A stretch of DNA of 64,000 bases, from NCBI GenBank assembly GCA_013398055.1, contig VZRS01001522.1:310001-374000 (forward strand), in the 5' to 3' direction. The stretch comes from Ifrita kowaldi. Taxonomy: Eukaryota > Chordata > Aves > Passeriformes > Cinclosomatidae. The position numbers and the translations under genes were made by a program. Each line of letters begins with the position of its first letter. Within the stretch, counting starts at the first letter, position 1. Positions 10,401-25,400 of this stretch are shown here, one piece after another. The notes beneath the pieces are model-generated. The model had not been told where the DNA came from. It did not search any database and worked only from the letters and a program-made list of their open reading frames with translations.

Positions 10401-13400
10401 TGAAGTATCAATTAAAATGCAGTTTATTTCAGCTAACACTATAGAGAAAAGGAGAATAATCTAAAGAATAGTATGTCCCTCTAGATCTCTGGAACCCCAA
10501 GCTGTGCAGCACTGAATGGGCCGTGATACATGTGCAGCATGCAGTGCAGACCTCATTTTGGTTGTTGAAGGTATTGTAGGATCTTCTTACAAGAAAGCGT
10601 CCTTGATCATAATTTCTACAGTCAAACAGAAAGAGTATTCAGATGAGAACTTCTTGCTGCACTTTTAGATAAAGGCAAGGACATGCAGGCAGCCTAATTG
10701 CTGGTACCAAGTGAGAGCTGCCTCCAATCTCTTCTGCTACAACAAGTTTATCCTGTAGTCAAAGTGTATGTGCAGCTCAATGCAGGCCTGAAGGCTGAGC
10801 TGTATATGCAGCTCAGCACAGACCTGGGACCACTCAGGTTTTCTGAAACACTAACTCCTCACTGTACTGTGGTCTTCCAGACAGGATCACGGCAGGGATG
10901 ATCAGTTTTATTTGGTGAACTCAGCGAATACAGATTTATTAAAAAAATTCAGAAAAAATGAAATTCCATCCAGAAGCATCTCACTCCTGCTGTTTTGCTC
11001 TTGGCTTGCTTTGGCTTGGTATGTAGTTCCATTACATTGCATTCACTTGGTTTCTCTGAATTTCTCAGGTGTGTGGGAAGTGTTTGCCATGTGGCAATCA
11101 CACATGTGAACAAGTTTGTCATGCTGGTCCCTGTGGAGACTGTCCTCGTTCTGGGAAAAGGTCCTGTCCATGTGGAAAAACAAGTAAGCTACTTTTTTTT
11201 TTTTTTTTTAAATGATAAGTGTCCATAAAAAGTTCTCATAGTCAACCATGACAGTATATTAACTTTTTTTGCATAGCTTTCAAAGCTTTACTTAGCACCA
11301 GGGGTTTAATTTGTAATGTGGATAACTGAGTAATTCCAAAGAAGCTTTTAAAAAAACAAAAGACAACTGTCACCTGAATTTACTATATGTTGCATTTTTT
11401 TCCTAAATATTTTGGCTTTTTTTTTTCTTAAATGTTTACTTGTACTTCTCTCTCTTCATCTAGAGTTTACATTGCCATGTACAGAAGATGTGCCCACCTG
11501 TGGTGATAGTTGTGACAAAGTTCTGGAATGTGGCATCCATAAATGTTCACAGCGCTGTCATCGGGGTCCCTGTGAAATATGCAGACAGGTTAGTCTTACT
11601 GTAGCACGTTCACATTTTGTTTGGGCTCTTAAACTATGTGCCTGGAACAGTGCAGGTCACCTAAGGAAAATGAAATAATATCTGTCACAAAATCAGTGAC
11701 TTTGTTTATTAGAAACAGCATGTTCTTTCATTATTCCCCTCCCACCCCAACACAGTTCTCAATAAGTAGTTGAGCATTGTGTTGAGTTGAGGCTGTACCT
11801 GGATGAGTGTACTGCTTTGGCTTGGTTTTGTTTTTTAAAATTATTATGTCCTCAAAGACACTTAATTTTTTCTCCATCTTTGCTAGCTGCCTTCTGGCTT
11901 TGTCTTTCTATGATATTCCTTCATTAGTGAAATGGAAGGTGGTGTAACATAATATTATTTTCTCCTTTGTAAGAAAATTAAGTTTTAGTGTGCTCTAGAT
12001 ATCTCTGGAGCTTCTGTGGTCTGGCCTACAAAGCCATTGCTCTGTCAGGTCTCAGTTGTCTCTTCCTGAACCAGCTTTGGCAACAAAGTCTAGGTGATAG
12101 TAGTTATCACATGACAGCCATGATGAAGGGCAGATAAACCTGCTCATCTACTTCTTAAATTATCTGTATGCACTATAGGTGAATCTGGTTTAATGTGCAG
12201 GAAAGGTACTTCTTTGTATGAATTTGTTTTGCAATTACTCTTGTCATCTTGCACGACACGCTTGCGTTGTGTATGCAGTGTAATGTTACTTTCCCTTGAA
12301 CTTTCTTTTACAGATAGTAGTAGAACGTTTTATTTTCTTTTTTTTTTCCTCTTGTATTAAAAATACCCTGCCTTTTTTTTCCTGTCTTGCTGCCCAGGAG
12401 GTTGAAAAACAGTGCCGCTGTGGAAAGCACACCAAGCGCATGCCGTGTCATAAGCCATATCTGTGTGAAACAAAGTGTATTAAAATCCGTGATTGTCAAA
12501 AGCACCAGTGTCGGAGGAAGGTAAGTGCCCAGAGATAATCTTTCTCAAATGCAAGCTCACTTTTTTAAATACCTAGGTAAAATCACATCAATTTGTTGCT
12601 CCACCTCATGTTATTGTATAGAAAGAGTTTTCTTCCATGTCACTGAAACTAGTTTTCAGTGTACCAGAATTCTCTGAAAAGGATGACATCGAGTAAAACT
12701 CACTGGCCTTATAAACAGGGAGAGGATTTTGACAACTCTTCAGTTCCAGAAGGTGGTTTTGCTTTCAGATTCTTGAGCAGTCACTGATGCTTTATGCATT
12801 CTGCAATAGTTAAATCAGTTTATTTCCCTTCTTTGTAGGAAGAGCTGGGAATCACTTTATAACTTGACAGCCCAGCATTCTGTCCCACCTTCAAATACAC
12901 ACCAGTGCAAGCTGCAGTGGTCTGACAGTTGAGAGTTGGAGTTTTGTTTTCCTTCTTATTTGAAGTCAAAAGGAATGATTGATTCTCAGAAGTATCTTTT
13001 CAGTTTATTCATTCAAGAGAGCCTGAAAGTTGCCTGCTATTTGCGAATTAATACATTGTGAAAGTTGAACTGCTCACCACAAATAGGCATGAAAAAATAC
13101 AGTTTTACTCTTAGGTATTTTTTAATATTGTTGTTACAGTGAATTTACTTTATGTGAAAAGATTACAAAACAAGTAAATGCAATCTTGACACCTCTATGA
13201 TGAAAAATCCAGATTTCTTGTTGGAAGGAGGGTGCCTTTCAAGTTAATAGAAAAGATAATGTTCTCTCCTGACATGGCATCCACCGATGTGATGGTTGTG
13301 TGAAATGTTCTCATTCTTTCACGTTACTAATTTATATAAGAATAAAAAAATAGATAACTGGTCTTGAAGTTAACTGACCTTTACTACAAAGGTAAAAGGT

Positions 13401-16400
13401 GTATTAAAAAAAATGGTTAGCAACATTTTTCTGCTGGGGACAATACAGCATAAAAGTGGAAGAAATTGCAGTGTAATGAGGTGAACTGTTAGATGTCCTA
13501 TCTTCTGAAATTATTTTGGATTAAAATGTTATAATAATTTGAGCTTTTAAATGTCCTTATGCTTTTTGAAGCCCTCTGCCTTCTTAGTATGTTGAAGTGA
13601 TGCATTTAAATGTGTGTTCTCTTGTTATTTTATAATACGAATTCTTTTTTAAAACCACTTCACAGGTGGTGTTTTTTCTGGAATGAGTTTGAGGAAATTT
13701 CACTAAAGTGCACTGACATTTTTTTAAACAAGTATTGAAAAAATGAGATAGTAGAAGAGGGAAAGTATAGACCAGAAATTTCTATTTCCAGTTATTAGAC
13801 TTTTTGTTGTTTTTAATAGTGCTGTTCTGGAAACTGTCCACCTTGTGATCAAGTCTGCGGGCGGACTCTCGGCTGCAGAAATCACAAATGTCCTTCAGGC
13901 TGCCACAGAGGTAAGAACAGGTGAAGAATCCTTGTAGTGATGGAATATTGTTTATTTTTGCCAAATTTCATGGTTGCAGGACTGTGTGTGGTGCTTAATA
14001 AATTCTCTCCATTGTTGTGTGTGGGCTTTTTGTGGGGGCAGTGTGTTTGAAAGTGCTGGTTAGAACCTAAGGACTTACATAGTCGCAAACCTGAGTTTTT
14101 ACCTGGTGATTTTGATTAATATTGTTCCTCTGAAAATGCTCTTGTCTCCAGCTGCGTAATTCAAAAGCCATGGCTTTTGAATAATTTTTCCCAATAATTC
14201 TGTTCACTGAATATGCGTAACAAAGTCCAAATACATACAGAAATGACTGCTGCTGATTGAGTCTGGATGGTTTTAAAAAATCCTAGAATGCAACATGTGG
14301 TGGTACAAGTGGGCTTAAAATAAAAAAAACAAAAAAGGAATTTGAATGTATATTGGTATCCTACCAGTAAAAGAAAATAAGAACTTGTTACTGACTATAA
14401 GAAGGGTAACAAAAAAGTTCGCTTCTGAATCCAGTGACCTTGGTTAAAAAGATGCTGGAAACAGGCAAAATTACATGGCAGATTGCTTTGATATTTTCTT
14501 GGTTGGGGATTAAATGGGAATGATTGAAAACTTGTCTGCCCTCTCAACAATTTTCCCCACAGAAGCTGCTGCCCTGCTGAAACAGCAGCCAAGTAGCCTC
14601 TGTAATTTCTCTTAGTATTCTCAAGTATAAGTTACAACAGCTCAGGAAACAATTCTCAACTTGTTCAGCCAGTCTTGCTTCTGAGGCAGTGGCTCTTAGG
14701 AGGAGAGGACAGGTAAATGTGGTAGTTATACCTGTTAACTTGCTATGAAATCTGTCACCACGTGACACGATGTGCGAGTGTCGGGGGGTGGGGGGGTTGG
14801 AAAGAGCGTCGGGTCCGTCCCGATCGCGTCCCTTTCAGAGCCGCTCCGGGGATGCCGCACTAACGTGCTCGGACACACTCTGACACACCGCAGCTGGTGG
14901 ATACTCACAGCCACTCATACACACAGAACCAGACGGCTCCTGCAGCATCGCCAGGGACAAAGAGGCGGGAGGGATCCTTTGTATGAAGTTCCGAGGGGTT
15001 TATTGGGGTCCCTGCTCAAAGGGATCCAGGGACAAAGAACACAGAACACCAGAGGGTCCGGGGTTTTATCCAGATTGGCGCCAGGGGCGGGCAGAGCCCC
15101 AGAACACCTGGGGGCCAAGGGGTGGAGAGGACATGGGGTGACAGGACAGTGACCAGTGGAGAAGGTGAGGGGTGGAACAAAAGGACCAGGAACCAGTGGA
15201 GTATCAAGGAAAGGAGAACTATCTAGAACATGGACTTAAAAGGGGTAAAAGAGGGTGGTCTTAGACCTCTGAACCTGCCCACCAGGGGACCTCCACTGTT
15301 TTGGGGCTCTGTGGCTCCTTGGTCATTCCTGCAGTGGACTCAACCACTGCAACANNNNNNNNNNNNNNNNNNNNNNNNNNNNNNNNNNNNNNNNNNNNNN
15401 NNNNNNNNNNNNNNNNNNNNNNNNNNNNNNNNNNNNNNNNNNNNNNNNNNNNNNNNNNNNNNNNNNNNNNNNNNNNNNNNNNNNNNNNNNNNNNNNNNNN
15501 NNNNNNNNNNNNNNNNNNNNNNNNNNNNNNNNNNNNNNNNNNNNNNNNNNNNNNNNNNNNNNNNNNNNNNNNNNNNNNNNNNNNNNNNNNNNNNNNNNNN
15601 NNNNNNNNNNNNNNNNNNNNNNNNNNNNNNNNNNNNNNNNNNNNNNNNNNNNNNNNNNNNNNNNNNNNNNNNNNNNNNNNNNNNNNNNNNNNNNNNNNNN
15701 NNNNNNNNNNNNNNNNNNNNNNNNNNNNNNNNNNNNNNNNNNNNNNNNNNNNNNNNNNNNNNNNNNNNNNNNNNNNNNNNNNNNNNNNNNNNNNNNNNNN
15801 NNNNNNNNNNNNNNNNNNNNNNNNNNNNNNNNNNNNNNNNNNNNNNNNNNNNNNNNNNNNNNNNNNNNNNNNNNNNNNNNNNNNNNNNNNNNNNNNGTGC
15901 TGCACTGGGGTTGGGGCAATACCTGGTATCAACACAGGCCGGGGGATGAACAGTACCAGAGCAGCCCTGCCAAGAGGAACTTGGGGGTGCTGGTAGATGA
16001 GAGGCTGGACATGACCCAGCCATGGGCACTCCCAGCCCAGAAAGCCAAACATGTCCTGGGCTGCATCCAGAGCACCGTGGGCAGCAGGGCCAGGGAGGGG
16101 ATTCTGCCCCTCTGCTCTGCTCTGGTGAGACCCCACCTGCAGTGCTGCATCCAGCTCTGGGGTCCCAGCACAGGAAGGACATGGACCTGCTGGAGCGAGT
16201 CCAGAGAGGTGCCACTAAGATAATGAGAGGGATGGAGCAGCTGTGTTGTGAGGAAAGGGTGAGAGAATTGGGGTTGTTCAACCCCAGGAGAAGACTCCAG
16301 GGTGACGTAATTGCAGTGTTGCAGTGCCTAAAGCAGCCTACAAGAAAGATGAAGGGGGACTTTTTACAAGGGCATGTAGTGACAGGACAAGGGGGAATGT

Positions 16401-19400
16401 GTCTAAAGGAAGAGAGAGTAGGTTTAGGTTAGATATTAGGAAGAGATTTTTACTGTGAGGGTGGTGAGGCATTGGAACAGATTGCCCAGAGAAATTTTGG
16501 ATGCCCCATCCCTGGCAGTGTTCAAGGCTGGGTTGGATGGGGCTTTGAGCAGTATGGTCTAGTGAAAGGTGTCCCTGCCCATGGCAGGGGGATTGGACCT
16601 AGACCATCTTTAAAGTGCCTTCAAACCCAAACAATTCTATGTTTCTGTGTGTGCTGATCATTATATTGTTATTCAATTTACCTTGCAATTTAAAGACTAT
16701 AGTGCTTCCATCCGTTTGTCTTCAGCAGCCTTTTGCCGGTGAGACATCTGCTTCTTGAAATGCTGCTTTTCAGATCCCACTAACAAGTCAGAATTGCTTA
16801 AAAATTTATGCTGTCAATAACTCTTCCAGTTGTTTTCTTTAAAATTTCAGAATTCAACATGATTAGTAAGCTAAAATCCCATGTCTAAATTTGCTTTTTT
16901 TAGAAGATTCATATTCTTGCTGTTGATGACTCAATAATAAAACTTAGCAGTTGGCACTTGGTGTAGAAATGGTGTGGGAGAGTTATAAATTAGAACATAG
17001 ATCTTTTACAGATACATTTTTTAAAATATATCAGATTAGTAACATTAGTAACTTTATAGGGGTGGAGGATGTTTTCAAGGAAGCATTCATTATACACAGG
17101 CTGAACATTAATATCATACAAAATCTGCAGAACTTTATTGTACCAGTTTTTCAGTGTCCCTTTTTAAATTTAGATGAAAGATGATATTTCTTCATATGTA
17201 CGTAAGACTGAGTACAAATAGAAAATACCTAAGTGCTGTGTGGTCCAAATGACTGCGCTTCTTTTTAAAATGAGAGAGGGGGGTTATTTCTAACTTGCTT
17301 GTCATATTGTTAATATGTTTATTTTTAGGTAGTTGTAATCCGTGTCCAGAGACTGTAGATGTGAAATGCAATTGTGGAAAAACTGTCATAAAAGTGCCCT
17401 GTGGCAGAGAGCGTACCATCAGACCTCCCAAGTGCAAGCAGCTGTGCAGGTCAGTATAGAAAGTGTGTGTGTTTCCTCTTCTTAAGTGGAGATTAAAGTG
17501 TCCTTAAAGAAAGTAGTAAAATATACCTTGAAAGGCAAAAATCGCTCTTTATCTGATTGCAGCTATTTCTTCTCAGTTCTGTGTCCTTGACTATGCAGAT
17601 GGAGATTAGCAATAATCCTTCCTATCAGATACCTCTCTGACACTGAGGCTTCATGAGCAGCTTGCCTGCTTCGTGGAGGAGGTTCTGTCTTACCAAGCTC
17701 TTCCAACTCTGTAGCCCAGCTCATTTCTTCAAGTCATCTCTGATATGTTTCCAAGTACCTCAGTGAGGCAGTTTATCTAGCAACTTCACTAGGAAAAGGA
17801 AAAAGAATATTTTCTGCTGGGTTGTAGCAAGATTACATAGTGCAAGAGTAGAATTAGGATGGAAACAACTGTTTGAATATGTAAACCAAACTTAGATTTT
17901 TAATTTTATTTAAAATTCCTCTCTAATTTTATTGTAATGTTAGCCACCTGCTGAAGGTGAGAAGTAAACTAATTTTAGTAAATTAATTTTAGAAAAACAC
18001 CAACAACTTGTTCATTTCAATTCTTTACATGTCGAACATACTTGCCCAGTGACTGTAACTTCATATTTCTTGCTGTCATATTGATTCATTCTTGGGTTTT
18101 GCTTCAGTCGGCCACCTACCTGTCACCATTCTACCCAGGAGAAACACTACTGTCACTTTGGGCGGTGTCCTCCGTGTCGTCAGCCCTGCCAGAGAACCTT
18201 AACGTGTGGTCATTTGTGCCCCGTTTCCTGCCATGATGAAGCACTTGTGAAGCAAACTGGCTTAGTAAGTAAACAGTGAAAAATGGTGTATTATTTGTGT
18301 TTGGAACAATAAGCATCAGTTTGACCTGAATCTTACGTTTTGAGGCTTTTGGAGTTCAGAGTAAACACCTAATCAAGCACAGAGGTACGTGTACTGCTCA
18401 GCCTGATGCTAAGTGGTTCTAGCTCCTTTGTTGCAATCTAAGTAATTTTGTAATATGTAGTTGAATCAAAAAATTACAAGATTTTTTTTGGAGTTGTATT
18501 AAAAACATTTAATTTCTGCTGTAAGCTGAAAGCAATTGCTTTTAACATAAGAACAAAAAGAAAATTAAGTCTGATATTTACAAAACCATCAAATTTTGCC
18601 CAAGTTAGAAGTCAGAAATTGTTTGGCATTTTTTAACATGACACATGTTACGCACTGCGCGATGGTAATGGAACTAGCTTACTAATTGGAATATCTTTAC
18701 CTTTATTTATAGGTTAGAATTGTTTCACTGGTCTTTTTCATTTGGCTTGGAGCTTAATTTTTAGCACTAGGAGCCTCAGGACTTAATTTTCCTATCCCTA
18801 ACTGAGCCAAGGATGAAACTGTAATTTTTTGTCTGTAGGGGGTGTGGAGATTTCCATTAGTAAAAAGCTAGTTACTAGAAAGTGAATTTGTTGGAACTGG
18901 AAACTCTTTAGATGGTATGTTTATTTATGCTCGAGCAGATAGTTCCATTTGTGTTGTGTATTCAACTAGTGTCTTTTGCTCTCAGCATCAGTCTGCAGGG
19001 CCTTGGGAACAGCCATCTGAGCCAGCCTTCATTCAGACTGCACTACCGTGCCCTCCCTGTGAGGTTCCTATACCAGTGTAAGTATTAAAATAAAAAACCA
19101 AATTTTAAAAAGAGGTTTTATATGGAAAGAGATTTTTTTCTTTTTATACTGTTGTAGAGGTGGACATGAAATTAACTATATTTGCAGCTGAAAAGGAAAT
19201 GCCGATGTGAGCACCAATCTCATAAAGCTAGGAGCACTATAATAGACATTTTCGTAGTGTCTACTCACTGTATGAAAGGATTGATTGTGTTAGTAACGAT
19301 CAGTTCTTTCTGTTATGTGTTATGTGTAATCCTGCATTAAAAGACAAATATGAAAATTGCCAAGTTGGATAGTCATCAGTGACATGACTTTTTCTGTGTA

Positions 19401-22400
19401 TTTTCTATCTTGTTTGGTTTATGGGATCATAATATTCTGCATAATGAGTTCCTGTTCTGCTTCTCAATTGTTCAGTTATTATATGCTAGTGAATGACAGG
19501 TGGGCACTTTTATCCCATATACTTCTTTCTGTTTTTGACTTGTACCGAAGGCTCTACTCCTTGAGTTGAGCAGAATCAACTCTTTTATGGTGGTGCTGAG
19601 GATATAAGGGAAGAGATGATGATGACTTTTTCACCTTTTTTTCAATTTGATGAAACCTCTGTTTACATTATGAAATGAGGACCCAGAATTCAATATTTAT
19701 TTGAAAAATAAAATGCTGGTGGCTTTGGTCTGTTTTTGTGTTGTGTTCTCTTACTGGTTTTAACTCTGCATACTTCACAGCTGTTAGTATCTTTTTGGTT
19801 TTTAAACATCCCTCCTTTGTTTCATGAAGTGAGAACTAGATGGAGGAAGATAATAAAAAGATATATTTAACTGTCTATATAGATATGTTTAGAACTTAAT
19901 ATAGGATTGTGCTATAACAGGTTTTACTTTTGTTCAAATCTATGACCACTCAGTACTTCTGATACTTGGACTCAAAGCCAAACTCACAAAAGGTGAAAAA
20001 GTCAGATTGTTGTGAGCAATCTGGTTTCAGTGTTTGGGTAGAAGCCAGCTGTAGAAGCTGTCTCATGTAGATATTCAGCAGAGGTCATTGTTTAACATCA
20101 TGCATTATGTAAGGTATATCTCCTTGTTCCTCTGAATTTCAACATCAAAATCACCTCTGTTAGTCTGAAGACTGCTCCCCAGAGGAGGTAAGTCTGCTAA
20201 ATGAGAAGGAAACGATACTGAAAAAGTTGTGCTTAATTTTCTAACTGGAGGAAGAATCGTTTCGTTTCATAGTGCTTGGGGCAAGTTAAGGTTCTGTTAG
20301 CATTAGATCACATTAATTCTGGAATATCCCAACTCTCTTGATTGATCTTTGCAATTGTAATGTTCTTTTTCTTTTTTTTAATAACATGAGAGAAGGTTCC
20401 TAAATTAACAAAATAATAAAAACCATGTGTTGCTACAAATAAAATGACCTGACAACTTCTTAGATCATTAGCAGCACTTTTGGAATCGTTGCTAGAACAA
20501 TGGTATTTGCACTAATAAGGTGATGGAGAATAGTTTAAATAATACCCCTCTGTATGGGTGGATGTTCATGGAGATTCCATCCTTCATTGATGAGGTTTTG
20601 CAGTCCTTTATGATTTTGTTCCTAATAATTTGGTATCTTTGAGCATAAACGTGGTATCTTTGAGAGATTTGTTGTGGAATATATTTAGTATCTATTTCTG
20701 TAAATAGTTGAAAGGAAGATTTTTGTTTGCTCTGCAGGTTATGCAGAACGATTAAGGCTGGAAGTTACCTTGAAGCCAGGTCATCTAGTGCAGCCTCCTG
20801 CTTAAAGCAGATCAACAGTGAATTCAGGACATTTTTCTCTAGCTTTGTCTAGACGGACCTTAAAGCCCCTCGAGTACATCAATTCTACTCAGAACATTCC
20901 TTGTTTAAGAGTAGGATTGTTGTCTCTTGCATCCCTGCTATGAGCCTCAGGAGGGAGCCTGGCTTCATCACCTTGGTAACTTCCCCTAATTGTCACTATT
21001 ATATCCCCAGCCCGTAGCCTTCAGTATTGCTGGGATTTAGTCAGTCACTAGATGCAGGACTTTGTCTCCTGCATTTCATGAAAATCCTCTCGGGCTGTAC
21101 CTTCAACCTGTTTAGATGCTGAATGTGTTGATTGTACTGTCCTTTAGCATTATCTGCAAAATTGGTGCATTTTGTCACTTCCAAGTTACCGGGAAAAAAA
21201 TAATTAAACATGATAGGTCCCAAGCTGAAGAATTCCATATGTAACTGCTGCCCAAGCAGTATACAAAAACTAGCTACTAATATTTGAGCCCAGTGATCCT
21301 GCTAGTTTTTCATGCATCTCGTAGTTCATCTGACACCATTACAGCTCAACTCGAGTGCAAGTTTGGCATGGCGAATTCCTCGTCTACAGATCTAGTTACA
21401 TGGCAGAAGACAATCTGACTGGTTGAGCAGTTTACCCTTGCAGTGGAACAGAAGTGTGCTACACTGGAATGCAGAGGTTCTATAAGCCAAATTAGCTGGA
21501 TATAGGAAGATTGTTGTGCATTTAAGGTAGTTGAGCTGTGCGAAGAACAGGCTCCTGTGTTGCATTTGCTGGTTCTTACACTAGGTGGCTGATTGCTCGT
21601 TAGTAGCCTGCTGTCCTAAACATCGTCTGCAGCTCTTGTTATTTTGTGTCAGAGAAGTTACCACGGATAAATTGGGTTTTTTAATACTCTTCTGGAAATT
21701 TTTAGGAACTGATCTACACATATTTTAGCTTGAATGTTCATGATTTCATTTCTCTCTCTTAAAAGATTTTAGTAGAGAAATGAAGGGGATGACAGATAAG
21801 AAATGAGAGGTAAAAAAAAAAAGCTACTTTTCAAAATAACTTGAGCAAAAGATTGATTTCAGTGTTTGAACGAGTCGCCATTTAATACCTTCACAATTCT
21901 GATCCAAGTACAGGTTTTCTTACCTAGGAAAGGTAAACCATTTTAAAAGGGAGAAAACTGTAAATGTAGGAGTAGACTAGATATCTGAAATAACTGAAAA
22001 ATATGTATTAGTAATGTATTAATAGAGACAAAGAATTTGATATTTGGAACCAAAGCAGGTTACTTTCTAAAAAGTAACTGATTTCTTATACAACTACAAT
22101 TAATTTGCACATGAAACAAATGTTGAGATTTTCATTATAAAATAGAGCAATCCAAACAACTGCTGAAAAGGAGGAGGCACTGAGCTGCATGGTTGGGTGA
22201 TTTTCTCTTAGTTCGTGCTTTTAAAAAATAGATTGCACTAATTTTTGTGTGAAAAGCACTGTCACTGTTTTAAGTCGCCTAAAAAAATATCTATTTTCTA
22301 AATCTCTGATTTTTTTTCTTTAACAGGGAGTGTCTTGGACAGCATGAGGTGAGTCATGGAAACTGCCTTATGAAGTGAAATATGTCAAATACCTTGTTTT

Positions 22401-25400
22401 GTCAGTCTGCAAAACAAAAGGCATTAAAAAGAAATAGTAGATTGTTTCAATACTTATTTTAAAATCAGTGAAGTACCTTAACATAAGAGCTTACATATCA
22501 GAAGGTATTTTAGTTCCTTTCTGAAGAATGTATAACTATTTGCCTTTGTGGAATTCATGGACAGAAGTTTAAACTCATGGTTTATGTAGCTATTTGTGTT
22601 TTCTTGCAGTTGTTTAAATTGTGTTTAAATGGTTTTTGGTGTTCTTACTAAATATTTATGCTTTCCCCCCCCTCATTCTATAGTTAATATTCCCTCCGTG
22701 TCACACACTCCTGAGTTCTATGAACTGCTGTGTATATTTTAAAAGGATAAGGAACATGATGTCATACAGGAGAATTCTCATGTGACTTGGATCTAAGCAC
22801 ACGTGGATGAAATCAGACAGTATAGTGGAAACTTCTTTAGTGTTAGTTACTAACTTGTCTTTTTGGTGTGTAGCCTTCTCTAGCTGTAGATGAAGTCACT
22901 GTCTGTTTTGGCTTACATGAGAAGAGCATCTAGTTAATGTGCAATAGCTATCATCATTATTCACAATAATTTCTAAAAGTTGTGAAATTTGAGGTCAAAT
23001 ATTTTTTCTTGATTTCAAAAAATGATTGCTAAACTAATTTAAAAAAAGCTGTTGCTATTATGGCTTTGTCTACTAATACGTGTGGTATAAATTCACTGTC
23101 AAAGCCTGATTAACGATATTATAAAAAAACCTAGGATCATTTTAAGCAAGTAAAAAATTGTAGAAAACACTGAATACAAAAATATGAAGATACTTTTTTT
23201 TCTTTGACCTTTATTAGTAATCTCTTGTTGTGTTGTTGTAATGGTGGCTTGATTATGTTGTGGCAACATCTTCAAATGTTGTTACCAATGTTTATGTAGC
23301 TGCAGTCTGTTTGGGCAGCATGTTTGTTAACCCATCCAGGCTGTGAAAGCAGATTTTCCATGGAGCTACTTTGCAGCTTGACAGTTGCTGAAGAAAAATG
23401 TGTCCTGAAAGTGGATGAAAAGAACAACCATGCATGTTTGTTTGTTGTTGAAACAGATGGGCTCTGTTTTGGTTTTCCTCAGTAAAACTTACTTGTGTAT
23501 TAGCCAATTTTTTATTGAGTCAGTGACATGGTTTTTGGTAGGACATATCAAATCTCACCCAAACTTTCATGAATTTATGTATAAACAAAATACAACCTGT
23601 GGTCAACACACCCAGTCTATAACTTGATCTAGACTATACAAAAGGATTTGGTCCTGTTCAGATGTACATGGTTGTGAAGTTTGTCCTTCCCCGTAGCAGA
23701 AAGACAGTATCAGTACTCGTACTACAGAAAATAGTATTACTATTACTACATATTTATTACTACTTGTTTCGGAATAATTAAAAAATTTTCATTTTCTGTA
23801 GCATACTAGTCTTAGAAAAATCTTTCAGTGGCTTTGGGTCATGTCGTCTTTATGGATTTGTATAGAAAATAAGGACAAATCCCTGGGAGTCTATAGCTGA
23901 CTTAAATTACTGAGAATTTTTGATGCTACATGCTACTCTAGATGAAATGTTACTTCTCTCAGCCAGCAGAGGGCGGTGCTGCCTTCCTGCTGAAGTGCAG
24001 CAGGTCCTGTAGTGGAATTGTCTCTGATCTTTCAGATTTTGATGGAAGTCCAGGAAAAAAATGATTCATTAATGTGGGTGGGAAGTGTATTTTATTTGCA
24101 GTGGATTTTGTGCTCATTGTGCATTTTGGTGTTGTTCTGAGATCTCTGTAAAGGAAAAAAAACAACATGTAATGTCTGTTCAGTGTTTTACAGCCACATT
24201 GATTCTTAACAAATAATCTCAGCTCAAATTAATTTACTTTTGTTAACAAGAGAAAATGTATGAATTTGTGAATGCTTCCCTGCAGTAGAAGTTTCCAGCC
24301 CCTGAGGGAGTTTTCACTGGGAAATGGGAACTGTTCACAAATGACAAAAGTAGCAATTTTCTTAAGCAAAGTTTTGCTGTGAGTAGGTCCTTATTGCTGT
24401 ACTATGTTGCTGTTACTACTTATGTTGGACTGTTGTTATACCTCCTATAATGGAAGAGATATAAAAAAGAAAGAAACTAGGAATGAAGCAAGTTATAAAG
24501 TCTTCTTCTATTTTATCAGGATGCCTGCTGACAATGTGTAGAATAGAGAATAAAAGCAAGCACCCTAGGACTTGTATAACAAGCAAATCTACTGCCTAAT
24601 TTCTTAATATTTGGACAGTAATTTTAATTACTGTAGGTATTGGAGTTGGTTGTTTGTTGGGGGGGGTTGTGTGTGGGTTTATTGTTTCTTTTTTTATTTC
24701 ACTTTGGTATTTAGTTTAGGAAGCATTTTTAAGGGATTGATTTAGTTTGAGCTCTTAAGTGTTCTGGCATTTAGAACAAGCAATTTATTACTTGAAACAA
24801 TAGACTTAAAACTACTTTTCAGATCATGTAATTGTATAAAATCTGTGCTTAGTGGAAGTATGGTTCTACATGATGTTTAAGCTAACAGAAGATTTCTTTT
24901 AGCTGAGGTCTACAGCCTTCTCTTAAATAATTTTACGTATATTTAGAAAAATAAATAACTCATCATTCTTCCATTTGTAGGTTCTTAAAAGTAGCTTTCA
25001 ATTTTGTTTTAGGTTGTGTGTCTGAAAAATCACCTATCAACAGTTGGTGCCATCCCAAAAAAAGAAATCTTGATGTTCTGCCTTTTTTAAAACTCTTATA
25101 TACATTGAAATTTCACAGCAGTAGTACACATAGGCTCTTTTAAAATCAAGTTATTCTAAATCTCTTTTTATGGGAAGCATTAATTAAAAATGATACAAGG
25201 TAAATGAGGACAAAGAAGGAAATCTTTACTGACTATGATATCAATTTATCTGCTGTATATAATTTTCTTGTAGTTGTTTCACTTCATTAAATGTTGTAGA
25301 GGAAGGAAAATGCTCTGGTTTTGCTTCCTTGATGAGTGTTGTAAATATCCGGTAATATCAGGCTTTCTGTTCCTGGGCATATCATCTCTCTTTGTTCTTG

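Larger units (their letters stand above)
13911..17328 (+). other. NFXL1: NFXL1 intron 11, with ERV LTR, gap and CR1
   Basis: Unique DNA at the ends. The middle holds a minus-strand ERV LTR (14771-15354), an unsequenced block (15355-15896) and a CR1 3' end (15897-16650). The two flanks outside these are ordinary AT-rich intron. Confidence 0.85.

Noticed and set aside
10760..10835. Short internal repeat in intron 7
   Set aside because: Only partial similarity over about 45 bases; too imperfect to call a tandem repeat or mobile element.
15230..16281. Open frames of 198-313 codons on both strands
   Set aside because: They exist only because the 542 N cannot contain stop codons; the real sequence at the ends is LTR and CR1.
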